Origin: Hymenobacter nitidus
GTDB lineage: Bacteria > Bacteroidota > Bacteroidia > Cytophagales > Hymenobacteraceae
Reading direction: 5' to 3'
Assembly (NCBI RefSeq): GCF_020447315.1
Contig: NZ_JAJADQ010000011.1
Location: 62,001 to 126,000, forward strand
Length of the DNA stretch: 64,000 nucleotides
Part shown: positions 33,736 to 42,403 of the stretch, piece after piece
Layout: every line of letters starts with the position of its first letter
Position numbering within the stretch: position 1 is the first letter of the stretch
Translations under genes and position numbers: made by a program
Notes under the pieces: generated by a model
The model's input: the letters and a program-made list of their open reading frames with translations, nothing else
What the model was told of the DNA's origin: nothing
Databases searched by the model: none

Positions 33736-35840
33736 AACGGCCCTTCCTTTCACTCGTCGTGCTGGCGGCGCTGCTGGCCGCTCGTCCGGCCCTGGCCCAG
33801 GAATACGTGCGCCCGTCCGCCGACCTCGACCGGCTGGTGCAAGAGCTGTTTGCCGAAATTCAGAGTGACCAGGTGCCGTATGAGGACCTCTACGAAACCC
33901 TGCTGCTCTATTACCAAACGCCGCTGAACCTGAACACGGCCACCCGCGAGGAGCTGCGGGCCCTGCTGTTGCTCTCCGAAACCCAGATTTCGGGGCTGCT
34001 CGAGCACCGCCAAACCCAGGGCAACCTCATCAGCCTCTATGAGCTGCAAAGCGTGGAAGGCTTCGATCTGCGCACTATCTACCGGGTGTCGCCTTTTATT
34101 TCGGTGCAAAGCAGCACCGGCAACGCCGCCCGCGGGCCCCTCTGGAAACGTATTGCCCAGGAAGAAAACAATGCCCTGTTTGTGCGCTACGAGCGGGTGC
34201 TGCAGGACCGCCAGGGCTACGCCGCCCCCGATACTACCAGCACCGGCCGACCCGCCAGCCGCTACCTGGGCTCCCCCGATAAGCTGCTTGTGCGCTACCG
34301 CGTCAGCCACCAGCGCGACTTCAGCCTGGGCATTACGGCCGAAAAAGACGCCGGTGAGCCGCTGGTCTGGAGTCCGGGTACGCGCCGCTACGGCGCCGAC
34401 TTTTACTCCGGCCACTTTGTGCTGCAGGAGCGGGGCCGCCTCAAAACCCTGGCCTTGGGTGACTATCAGCTGCAGTTCGGGCAGGGCCTGCTGCTTTCCT
34501 CGGGCCTGCAGGTGGGCAAGGGAGCTGAAACCATTACCACCATCCGGCGCAGTAGTCTGGGGGTGCGACCTTATTCGTCGGTGCTGGAAAGCACGTTTTT
34601 TCGGGGCGCGGCGGCCACGTTCAACCTCACCGCTACGTTGCGGGCCACGGCTTTCGTGTCGCGCAAGCGCGTGGATGCCAACGTGCAGACGGCCGCCGAT
34701 TCTCTGGCCGAGTTCGACGAGTTTTCGTCGGGCTTTCTGATAACGGGCTTTCACCGCACGGCCAACGAGCTGGCCAACCGCCAGGCCCTGCGCGAAACCA
34801 TCGGGGGCGGAAATCTGAGCTACACCAGCCGCAGCGGCAACTTCAACGCCGGCCTCACGGCCGTCAACACGTACTTCGACAAGCCCCTGCAGCGGCGGCC
34901 GGAGCTTTACAACGCTTTCGAGTTTCGGGGGCGGCAGAATCTGGCCGTGGGCGCGCACTACAGCTACGTGATTCGCAACATCATGCTGTTTGGCGAAACG
35001 GCCCGCTCCAGCAGCGGCGGCATCGGCACCGTAAATGGCATGCTGGCCAGCCTGGCGCCCAACGTGGACGTGTCGTTGCTCTACCGCAACTACGCCCGCG
35101 ACTTTCACACGTTTTATGGCAATGCCCTGAGCGAAAACACGCGCAACATTAACGAAAAGGGTTTGTACGTGGGGCTGAAAGTGCGGCCCGTGTCGCGCTG
35201 GGAGGTGTCGGCCTATTACGACCAGTTCAGCTTTCCGTGGCTCAAGTTCCAGGCCGGCACGCCCACCCAGGGGCGCGACTGGCTGCTGCGCGTGGCTTAC
35301 TCGCCCTCCAAAACCAGCCTGCTCTACGCCCAGATTCGCACGCGCGACAAAGAATACGACATTGCCAGCCCGAGCAACCTGCCCCAGACGGCACCCACGC
35401 AGCGGCGCAGCCTGCTGCTGTTCTACGACACCAGCCCCACGCTCATTCTCAGTTTGCGCACCCGCCTGCAGGGCACACATTACAGCGAAGATGACGGCCC
35501 CCGCAGCACGGGCTACGTGCTGGCCCAGGACGCTTCCGTCAAAATCGGGCGCCACCTGCAGCTCAGTGGCCGCTACGCCCTCTTCGATACCGACGACTTC
35601 GATACCCGCCAGTACGTGTTTGAGCAGGACGTGCTCTACGCCTTTTCGGTGCCGGCCCTGAGCGGGCAGGGCACCCGGGCCTACGCCATTGCCGAGGTGA
35701 AATGCACCAAGCACCTGACCCTGTGGCTGCGCTACGCCGAAACTCACTACCGTCACCAGAACACCGTGGGCTCGGGGCTGGAAGAAGTACAGGGCCCGCG
35801 TCGCTCGGAGGTGAAAGTGCAGGCCCGCTACCGGTTTTAA
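33732..35840 (+). CDS. Exported helix-hairpin-helix (ComEA-like) protein with outer-membrane barrel
   Basis: A 702-residue protein with a signal peptide (MKRPFLSLVVLAALLAARPA, cleavage near ALA-QEY). An N-terminal HhH unit like that of ComEA follows: TPLNLNTATREELRALLLLS, then ISGLLEHRQTQGNLISLYEL and QSVEGFDLRTIYRVSPFI (about 65-125). The remaining 570 residues alternate short aromatic beta strands and end RYRF, a C-terminal aromatic typical of outer-membrane barrels. ComEA HhH domains bind incoming DNA, so a DNA-related role at the envelope is possible but unproven. Translationally coupled to the preceding gene. Confidence 0.8.
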   Translation: MKRPFLSLVVLAALLAARPALAQEYVRPSADLDRLVQELFAEIQSDQVPYEDLYETLLLYYQTPLNLNTATREELRALLLLSETQISGLLEHRQTQGNLISLYELQSVEGFDLRTIYRVSPFISVQSSTGNAARGPLWKRIAQEENNALFVRYERVLQDRQGYAAPDTTSTGRPASRYLGSPDKLLVRYRVSHQRDFSLGITAEKDAGEPLVWSPGTRRYGADFYSGHFVLQERGRLKTLALGDYQLQFGQGLLLSSGLQVGKGAETITTIRRSSLGVRPYSSVLESTFFRGAAATFNLTATLRATAFVSRKRVDANVQTAADSLAEFDEFSSGFLITGFHRTANELANRQALRETIGGGNLSYTSRSGNFNAGLTAVNTYFDKPLQRRPELYNAFEFRGRQNLAVGAHYSYVIRNIMLFGETARSSSGGIGTVNGMLASLAPNVDVSLLYRNYARDFHTFYGNALSENTRNINEKGLYVGLKVRPVSRWEVSAYYDQFSFPWLKFQAGTPTQGRDWLLRVAYSPSKTSLLYAQIRTRDKEYDIASPSNLPQTAPTQRRSLLLFYDTSPTLILSLRTRLQGTHYSEDDGPRSTGYVLAQDASVKIGRHLQLSGRYALFDTDDFDTRQYVFEQDVLYAFSVPALSGQGTRAYAIAEVKCTKHLTLWLRYAETHYRHQNTVGSGLEEVQGPRRSEVKVQARYRF

Positions 35841-35876
35841 AAGTTCTTTAACCGTTTTTCAAGCTACGGTAAACAA

Positions 35877-35915
35877 CAAAAAGGGCGGCTCCTCATTGAG
35901 GAGCCGCCCTTTTCA
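35877..35915. terminator. Bidirectional terminator between the barrel gene and the metalloprotease gene
   Basis: AAAAAGGGCGGCTCCTC ... GAGGAGCCGCCCTTTT, a long GC stem with a small loop and A/T-runs on both sides, between two converging genes. Confidence 0.9.
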
Positions 35916-35933
35916 GGCTTCAGACGGTGCGGA

Positions 35934-38900
35934 CTACTGCTTCATCAGGCGCTGAACCGACGTACCCTCGGGCATATCGATGTGCAGCTGATAGATGCCG
36001 GTGCTGAGCTTGCTCAGATCCAGGTCGTACTGTAGCAGCGCCGCGCCCTTGGTCAGGGTGTGGGTGGCTACCGTGCGGCCCATGGCGTCGGTTACGCGCA
36101 GCGTCATGGTGCCGCGCTGGGCGTTGTCCACGTTCACCTTGAAGATGCCCGAGCTAGGGTTCGGATACACCTGGATGCCTTTCAGCTGCGTGGTGCTCTT
36201 GTTGCCCAGTACGTTGGACTCGTTGGTGTAGTCGGAAGCGCCAACTGTGTTAACCGAGCGCACGCGGTAGAAGTAGCGGCCATTCACGGCCACCTGGTCT
36301 TCGTAATACGTGTTGGGGGCGGCTACCGTCGCGATGCGCTGGAAGTTGGTGTTGGTCTGGAAAGAGCGCTCCACTTCGTAGGAAGTAGCATTCGACGATG
36401 CATCGGCTGCCCATAGCACGTCTACTTTGCCGGTGCCGTTGCTGAACGTGTTATACAGCGTCTGCAGGGAGAAAGGAGCGGGGGGCACAGCACCCAGGGT
36501 GCACAGCTCCAGGCTCCACGAGCGTAGGGTGCCACCGTTGGACGCGTTGTTATCGTCAATCGTCAGCTTCCATTCTCCGGTTACTCCTTTGGCCGACTCA
36601 TTGAGCAAATCTGCCAGGCGGCCTACGGGGCGCACCGTAGCCCCGGTGCTCAGCGGGCAGCTGATAGCGGCAGTGGCCGCATCATCGAAGTTCAGCAGAA
36701 TATCGGCCGTGCCGGGGCAGGCATTGGCTACCAGTACCACCGAGCGGCCCTGTGGGTTGGTCAGCGTCAGCGTCAGCTCGCCCGTATTCGGGTGCGTCAA
36801 CGACAGGTTCCGGATTTTGATGTCCGATACAATTTCCGACGTCGTCACGAACAGGCTGGAAGTCACGGTGCGGGTGGCGCCGGCCGGAATGGCGCGGGGC
36901 ACCTGGGTCGAGGCTATCGTCTGGCAGACGGCAACCCCGGTCTGGAACTGCGTGGCCGCCGAGAAAGGCGCCGTGCCGCAGGGGCTGGTGCCGCGTACGC
37001 GCCAGAAATAGGTGGTGTTGGGCTGCAGCGAAATGCTGGGCGTGTAGCTCGTGGTCGAGCCCGCTACGGCGGTCAGGGGCAAAACCGGGTTAGTGAAGGC
37101 TGCGTTGGTCGCTACCTCGATTTCGTAGCCGGTAGCGTTGGGCACGGCCGTCCAGGTAAAGCGGGGCCGCAGGGTCGACTTGCTCGTGGCCGCGGGTGTA
37201 ATGGTATTGGCCGTCTGCGAAGCCAGCGGGCTGACCGTAACCAGGAACTGCTGCTGCTGGGTGAGGCTGCCGCTGGTACCCACCAGGTTAATCAGGTAGG
37301 TGCCCGAGGGAGTAGCCGCCGTCGTCGAAATGGTAGCCTGCGTCGAGCCGCCAGCGTTTACGCTGGTGTTGGTGTAGCTAACCGTCATGCCCGCGGGCAG
37401 GTTGGCTGCCGACAGCGCCACGGCGCCCGTGAAGCCCTGGAGCTGGCCTACGGCCACGCTCAGGGTGGTGGAGGTGCCGGGGCAGATGGCGGGAGCATCA
37501 CCCGAAGCCGTGGTCGGCGTCAGGAAGAAGGTCGGAGCCGTGGGAGCCTGAATGGCGAAGTCGCTATTCGAGATATCGAAGAAGATATTGCCCGAAGCCT
37601 GCACTTTGATGCGGGCCGCCGCGGTGTTGCCCACGTTGGCGGGCACCGTTATCTGCTGCTTGCCGTCGTTGGGCGTGTTAGCCAGCAATACCGTGGGGAA
37701 AGTGCGGCCACCGTCGGTGGACAGCATAATGTCCACGTTGGCTGCGCTGATAGGAGCTGCCGTGGTGTTGGCTACGTCCCAGGTTACCTGCTGGGGCGTG
37801 CCCGCCAGCCAGCGCAGCGGGGTCGAAAGGGCCGCGTTGGGGAAGGTTACCAGGAAGGGGCCGGCCGTCGGCACCACTACCACGTTCATCGAGTCGTAGT
37901 CGACGCCACCACCGCCCACGCGGTTGTCGCGGGCCACGAGGCGGAAAATCAGCCGCCGACCGTAGGTAGGCAGGACTTCACCAATCGTGTCGGTGTTGGT
38001 AATCAGGTTGTAGATCTTGGGGAAGGTGCGCGAGGGCGAGGGCGTCGGGGCGAAAAACCGGAAAATCGGGGCGTCGCCGACCGGAATAGCCGGGTCGCCG
38101 GTAGGGCCCAGGTTGTACTGCTCCCACGAGTAGGTCAGTGGGTCGCTGTTGGGGTCGGTGGCCGCGCCAGTGAGCGTGAAGGGCGTGCGTACCGGAATGC
38201 GGTAGTTCGTACCAGCGTTGACCACCGGGGGCAGGTTGTTGGTGGCCGTCACCACGCCGCAGTTGCCGGCACCCGTGATGTGGTTTACAATCTGGTCGAA
38301 GCTGCGCGAGTGGAAATAGGGCAGGCTGTTATCGGCCAAGTCCTGGACGCCGCAAATACCGGCGTAGGCCATAATGCTCGTGCCGCTGCCGGGCTCATAG
38401 GCCGATACGGCCGAGAGGTTGTTGCCTGCGCAGTTGCCGGTATTGCTGTTGAAGGTATGATCGGCACCGAACTGGTGGCCGATTTCGTGGGCTACGAAGT
38501 CGATGTCGAAGGCGTCGCCCACTGGGTTCGGTAGGCCGGTTACGCCGCGGGCCTTGCCCTGGCTGAAGCTGGCGTTGGTCGGCAGACACACCGAAGGCTT
38601 CTGGGCTACCCCACCATTGGTAGTGCTGAAGGCGTGCCCGATGTCATAGTTGGCTTCCCCGATAATGGTGGAAACGGTCCGCTGGTTCTGGTTCAGCATG
38701 GCCGAGGCACTCGTGTTATCGAAGGGGTCGGTGGTGGGGTCCAGGTAAATCAGCTGGTCCGTATTGGCGATGAGCACCAGACGAACGGCCAGCTCCTTCT
38801 CATACACGCCGCTCACGCGGTTCACCGACGTGACGATGGCGGCCAACGCACTTTCCTTGGTGCCGCCTTGCCGGGCCGTATACTCGGCCGAGCACGACAT

Positions 38901-39554
38901 CGCCAAACGGTAGGTGCGCAGCTGGGTGCCGTTGGGCTGCCGCTGAAACACCGTAGGTTCCGTCAGGCCCACTGCTTTCTGCTCGTCGGTGGTCTGGCAA
39001 ATGAAGTTCGACGCCAGGTTCATGGCCTGCCGGTTGAACACCAGGTAGTTCTCCGTATTGCCTTTGGCGGCGGGGTCGATGTAGACCATCCGACCGTTGC
39101 TGCCCAGAATCAGGGCGTGGAAGCCGGCCGGCGTGAGGTCCAGGCGCGCGATGGCCGCCGGATCATCGATGCCCTGGGCTTCGTAGGTTTTGATGGAGGG
39201 ATATTTGGCCGCCAGGGCCGGGTGCATCACGGGCACTTCCGCCACACGGAAACGCTGGGAGCTGCCATCAGGCATGGGCAACGACAGCACCGTGGGTGAG
39301 CCCTTAGCCCCGGCGCCTTTGGCGGCGGGTGCTTTCTGGAGCACGTCGCGCACGGCGGTCATCTGGAAGGAAACCGGCCGGTATTGCCGCAGGGCGGCAG
39401 TGGTTTGCCGGGCGGCGGCGGGTACTTGGCTATCGTCGGCCCAGAGGACACGCTGAGCAGCCGCCTGGTGCGGGGCGCCCACCGCCGCCAGCAGCAAACC
39501 GCCCAGAAGGGCCGGCCGCCACGTGCGCCACGAGTTCGTAAAGGTTGGAGTCAT
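35934..39554 (-). CDS. Secreted reprolysin-like zinc metalloprotease with P-domain and T9SS sorting signal
   Basis: A 1206-residue multidomain exported enzyme. Order: signal peptide; an N-terminal propeptide-like domain (about 35-175) with PMPDGSSQRFRV and LDLTPAGFHAL; a metzincin catalytic domain with the zinc motif HEIGHQFGADH at 356-366 and Met-turn SIMAYAG; Ig/cadherin-like and fibronectin III-type beta domains, including TGYEIEVATN; a proprotein-convertase P-domain (NTGELTLTLTNPQGRSV ... GEWKLTIDDNN); a second Fn3 unit; and a C-terminal T9SS type A sorting domain (GIQVYPNPSSGIFKV). It should be secreted and degrade extracellular protein. A stand-alone copy of its pro-domain lies just upstream. 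Confidence 0.92.
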   Translation of the reverse strand: MTPTFTNSWRTWRPALLGGLLLAAVGAPHQAAAQRVLWADDSQVPAAARQTTAALRQYRPVSFQMTAVRDVLQKAPAAKGAGAKGSPTVLSLPMPDGSSQRFRVAEVPVMHPALAAKYPSIKTYEAQGIDDPAAIARLDLTPAGFHALILGSNGRMVYIDPAAKGNTENYLVFNRQAMNLASNFICQTTDEQKAVGLTEPTVFQRQPNGTQLRTYRLAMSCSAEYTARQGGTKESALAAIVTSVNRVSGVYEKELAVRLVLIANTDQLIYLDPTTDPFDNTSASAMLNQNQRTVSTIIGEANYDIGHAFSTTNGGVAQKPSVCLPTNASFSQGKARGVTGLPNPVGDAFDIDFVAHEIGHQFGADHTFNSNTGNCAGNNLSAVSAYEPGSGTSIMAYAGICGVQDLADNSLPYFHSRSFDQIVNHITGAGNCGVVTATNNLPPVVNAGTNYRIPVRTPFTLTGAATDPNSDPLTYSWEQYNLGPTGDPAIPVGDAPIFRFFAPTPSPSRTFPKIYNLITNTDTIGEVLPTYGRRLIFRLVARDNRVGGGGVDYDSMNVVVVPTAGPFLVTFPNAALSTPLRWLAGTPQQVTWDVANTTAAPISAANVDIMLSTDGGRTFPTVLLANTPNDGKQQITVPANVGNTAAARIKVQASGNIFFDISNSDFAIQAPTAPTFFLTPTTASGDAPAICPGTSTTLSVAVGQLQGFTGAVALSAANLPAGMTVSYTNTSVNAGGSTQATISTTAATPSGTYLINLVGTSGSLTQQQQFLVTVSPLASQTANTITPAATSKSTLRPRFTWTAVPNATGYEIEVATNAAFTNPVLPLTAVAGSTTSYTPSISLQPNTTYFWRVRGTSPCGTAPFSAATQFQTGVAVCQTIASTQVPRAIPAGATRTVTSSLFVTTSEIVSDIKIRNLSLTHPNTGELTLTLTNPQGRSVVLVANACPGTADILLNFDDAATAAISCPLSTGATVRPVGRLADLLNESAKGVTGEWKLTIDDNNASNGGTLRSWSLELCTLGAVPPAPFSLQTLYNTFSNGTGKVDVLWAADASSNATSYEVERSFQTNTNFQRIATVAAPNTYYEDQVAVNGRYFYRVRSVNTVGASDYTNESNVLGNKSTTQLKGIQVYPNPSSGIFKVNVDNAQRGTMTLRVTDAMGRTVATHTLTKGAALLQYDLDLSKLSTGIYQLHIDMPEGTSVQRLMKQ

Positions 39555-39679
39555 AAACAGAATCAGGAAAAATGAAAGAAAGTCAGGAGGTAGTTAAGAG
39601 GGCCTAAGATACTAATTTTCACCGGCGACCCAGCGGGCATTTCGCCGGTTTTGCCGTCGAGGAAAGCGCCGCCCCGGTT

Positions 39680-40231
39680 CTAGCGGCCCGCCTCAAAGCC
39701 TTGTTTGCTGCCGGCGGGCAGGTTGGCCTTGTCGAAACAGAGGTAATGCCGGGTGTCGCCGGGGCGGTAGGGCTCGATAAACAAAGTGCGGCCGTTGCGA
39801 ATCAGCATGGCCCGCACACCGGTCGGGGTTATTTCCAGGCGTGCGCCGTTGGCGGGGTTGGCGGTTTGCTGCCCGGCGTAGGTGCGCAGATTGGGGTAGC
39901 GCGCGGCCAGCTCGGGGGCCATGATGCCGGTCGTACGCATCTGGTAGGCTTCCAGCGTGCCGTCGGGCAGGGGCAGCAGCACCCAGGGCCCGGTTTGGGC
40001 CTCCGTCGCTGTTGCCAATACCTTTTGCAGGCCCGGCAGATCGAGCCGGAAAACCCGGTAGGCCGTGGGCCGCAGCCGGGGCTGGCCCAGGCGCTTGGCC
40101 TGAGATGCGGCTACCGGCTGCCAGAAGCTGGGCAGCGCGGGTTTTTTTGGTGGCTGCGCCTGCGCCCGTGCCAGGGCAAAGCTGCCGGCTACAACAGTGG
40201 CGGCGTACAGCGGCAGAAGCGTGAGGCGCAT
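39680..40231 (-). CDS. Stand-alone homologue of the metalloprotease propeptide domain
   Basis: A 183-residue exported protein. The ATG at 40231 gives a signal peptide (MRLTLLPLYAATVVAGSFAL, cleavage near ARA-QAQ). Its body aligns with the N-terminal pro-region of the protease 126 bp downstream: LPLPDGTLEAYQM against LSLPMPDGSSQRFRV, MAPELAARYPNLRTY against MHPALAAKYPSIKTY, ARLEITPTGVRAML against ARLDLTPAGFHALI, and RHYLCFDKANL against ENYLVFNRQAM. It stops where the catalytic domain would begin, and no protease remnant follows. It could be a trans-acting inhibitor or chaperone, or a remnant of a duplicated protease gene. Confidence 0.75.
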   Translation of the reverse strand: MRLTLLPLYAATVVAGSFALARAQAQPPKKPALPSFWQPVAASQAKRLGQPRLRPTAYRVFRLDLPGLQKVLATATEAQTGPWVLLPLPDGTLEAYQMRTTGIMAPELAARYPNLRTYAGQQTANPANGARLEITPTGVRAMLIRNGRTLFIEPYRPGDTRHYLCFDKANLPAGSKQGFEAGR

Positions 40232-40403
40232 ATGATAGAAGGGCGAAGCAAACAAGACCCGAGGATAAAGCCAACTGACCTGAAACGCTGTGCCCGGACG
40301 CCAGCCTGAAAAGAGCGGCGCGGCCCCGGCCGCTACTACTCTGAAACAAGTCGGGAAATAAGGCCCGAAGGTTGCGTCTCGCTGGCTATTCACCCGAAAA
40401 ACA

Positions 40404-40438
40404 ACAAGCCCGGCTGCTCAAAGAGACGGCCGGGCTTG
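40404..40438 (-). terminator. Terminator after the third DUF3857 gene
   Basis: On the minus strand, CAAGCCCGGCC ... GCCGGGCTTG is followed by TTGTTTTTC. It ends the 44451-40457 transcript before the propeptide-like gene. Confidence 0.75.
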
Positions 40439-40456
40439 CGAAGCGGAAATACTGGC

Positions 40457-42403
40457 TCAGGAATCGGTCTTGACAAAAACCACCTGGGCCTTGTCGGCGG
40501 CGCTTATTTTGCGGCGAAACTCCACGTAGCCAGAGTATTCGGTGCGGGCAAAGCGCGTGACGGGCATGCGCAGCTGGCGCACGTACTGCAGGGTGCCGTC
40601 GGGCAGCGTCTGAATCTGGCTGGAGTAGGAGCCGAACGCGGTAGTCAGCTTCACCGGCGTGGGGAGACTTTCGGGCTTCAGGCCGGCCGGCACGTGAATC
40701 CGGATGGTATCGGAGTAGGCAAAGGCGTTGTCGAGCCAGATGTCGGCGCGCCGTTCGCCCACCGCTGCCGGCAGCGACGACCAGCGGCTGAGCAGGTTAG
40801 CTGACATAAACACCCGCTTGCCGCTCGGCGGGGCGAAGTTGGGCAGCGTCAGACCCAGGTTTTCCACCATCGACGGCACGGTGGCCGAGGTGCCGGGTAC
40901 CAGGGCAAACTTGGTGATGTTGAAGTTGGCAAACGGCAGCACGTCGGCTACTCGTTTCTTCTGCTCGGCCGGGGCCAGGTTGTGAAACAGCATGCTGAAG
41001 TCGTCCTGCTCCAGGCCCGTGCGTAGCGTCCGGATGGTGGCCGTGGCGTTGCCCTGAGCGTCTACATACACGTCGGCACGCCGCTCCCGCCGGTTTTCGG
41101 CCACCCCGTAGCGCGGGGTGCGAATGAGCTTGCCCCCGGCCGGGGTGAGCAGCAGCGCGTGGCGGTTGCCGGTGAAGCCGCCCATGTAGTTAAAGGCCGT
41201 CGTCTGGCTCGTGCACTCCAGCCACACGGTATCGGGCTTAGCCGATTTAGCCAGCGGCACGCACAGTATCACGTGGTTGAACTGGCTGCTAGGGAATTGC
41301 GTGCGGATGTCGGGTTCGTCGGCGCGCACCAGGGCACAGTAGGCCGTCACGTCGGCAGCCTGCAGCAGGGCCTTGCAGTAGTTGGTCAGGGCTTTGCAGT
41401 CGCCGTAGCCATTGGCCGCCACCGACGAGGCCGGGAAGGTTTGCCAGCCCCCGATGCCCAACTGAATGGAGATGTAGCGCGTGTTGGCCTGCAGAAACTC
41501 GTACACCTTGCGGATGCGGGCCCGCTCGTCGGTTTCGCCCTGCACCAGAGCTACGATGCGCGCTTTTATGGCCGGGGGCAGCTCGTCGCGGCCGGCGTTC
41601 AGATCGTAGGTCCACTGGCCCAGCGTTTGCCAGGACGTAAGCGTGCCCCGGTGGCCCTGCACTTCAAACGCGGTAGGCGCCGTGAGTACGGCCGGGGTTT
41701 GCTCAGTAATGGGCGGAGCGTCATTTTCTTCTTCCAGAGCCGGCAAATCGTGCACCTGCCACTGGTAGACGTGCGTGAGCCCCTCCTGGGTATGCACCAC
41801 GGCCGAGCCTTCCGGCAGGCGCTGCTCCTGGTAGCGCAGGGGCATATCAACGGGCGTAATGACCCGAAACGAAGAACTCTCCACGGCCAGCTGCTCCCGG
41901 GGCTGCGGGTGCCACGTCGAGTAAAAAAGCGGGTTGTTGGAGACTACCTCGTACTCAAACTCGACCGTGTAGGGGTAGGTAGGCTGGCGCAAATCGGCGG
42001 CGCGGCCCCGCCCGTCGTTGGCTAGGCTGATGCCGTCGGAGAGGCTGTAGTCGCGGATGTCAGCGGCGCGCAATTGGCGCACGACCAGCCCGGCGGGGTT
42101 GTATACCGTGCCCCGCAGGTAGCTCACGGTGTTTAGCTGGTCGTAGTACACCAGCTCGGTGGCATAGTCGGCGCCGGCCTCGTCCAGTATCGTCACGGCC
42201 CGGCGCATGGTTGCCACCGTCCGGGCCGCCGACTTGACCGTGAACGTCTCCTCCTCGTTGCGCACCACGGCGTGGGCGTTTTCGCGCAGGGCCGCCGGCA
42301 GCGCATCCACCGGATATTTCGGTACCGCGCCGCCCACCGCCTGGGAAATCGGCCCGGTCTGTAATAAGGCTACGACCAGCGTAGGCAAGAACAGGCGCCT
42401 CAT
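40457..42403 (-). CDS. DUF3857/transglutaminase-like protein with intact catalytic Cys-His
   Basis: A 648-residue exported protein: signal peptide (MRRLFLPTLVVALLQTGPIS), an N-terminal DUF3857 beta domain (about 45-250) with YPYTVEFEYEV, a transglutaminase-like core (about 270-420) and a C-terminal beta domain. The core has TRYISIQLGIGGWQ, nucleophile Cys336 in GYGDCKALTNY and His377 in FNHVIL; the third residue lies near VWLECTSQ. Such proteins are thought to act as peptidases or cross-linkers in the periplasm; activity is not proven. It overlaps the preceding paralogue by 4 bp (ATGA). It is the only one of the three with a catalytic Cys. Confidence 0.88.
   Translation of the reverse strand: MRRLFLPTLVVALLQTGPISQAVGGAVPKYPVDALPAALRENAHAVVRNEEETFTVKSAARTVATMRRAVTILDEAGADYATELVYYDQLNTVSYLRGTVYNPAGLVVRQLRAADIRDYSLSDGISLANDGRGRAADLRQPTYPYTVEFEYEVVSNNPLFYSTWHPQPREQLAVESSSFRVITPVDMPLRYQEQRLPEGSAVVHTQEGLTHVYQWQVHDLPALEEENDAPPITEQTPAVLTAPTAFEVQGHRGTLTSWQTLGQWTYDLNAGRDELPPAIKARIVALVQGETDERARIRKVYEFLQANTRYISIQLGIGGWQTFPASSVAANGYGDCKALTNYCKALLQAADVTAYCALVRADEPDIRTQFPSSQFNHVILCVPLAKSAKPDTVWLECTSQTTAFNYMGGFTGNRHALLLTPAGGKLIRTPRYGVAENRRERRADVYVDAQGNATATIRTLRTGLEQDDFSMLFHNLAPAEQKKRVADVLPFANFNITKFALVPGTSATVPSMVENLGLTLPNFAPPSGKRVFMSANLLSRWSSLPAAVGERRADIWLDNAFAYSDTIRIHVPAGLKPESLPTPVKLTTAFGSYSSQIQTLPDGTLQYVRQLRMPVTRFARTEYSGYVEFRRKISAADKAQVVFVKTDS

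Noticed and set aside
33750..35756. Minus-strand frame of 668 codons opposite the HhH-barrel gene
   Set aside because: A shadow frame: Gln/His/Val/Gly-rich, no signal peptide or domain, while the plus strand has signal peptide, HhH and barrel features.
36792..38534. Plus-strand frame of 580 codons opposite the metalloprotease gene
   Set aside because: Arg/Gly/Val-rich low-information translation with no motif; the opposite strand encodes a clear multidomain protease.
39680..40393. Longer 237-codon version of the propeptide-like protein
   Set aside because: The first 54 codons give no signal peptide, while the internal ATG at 40231 does.
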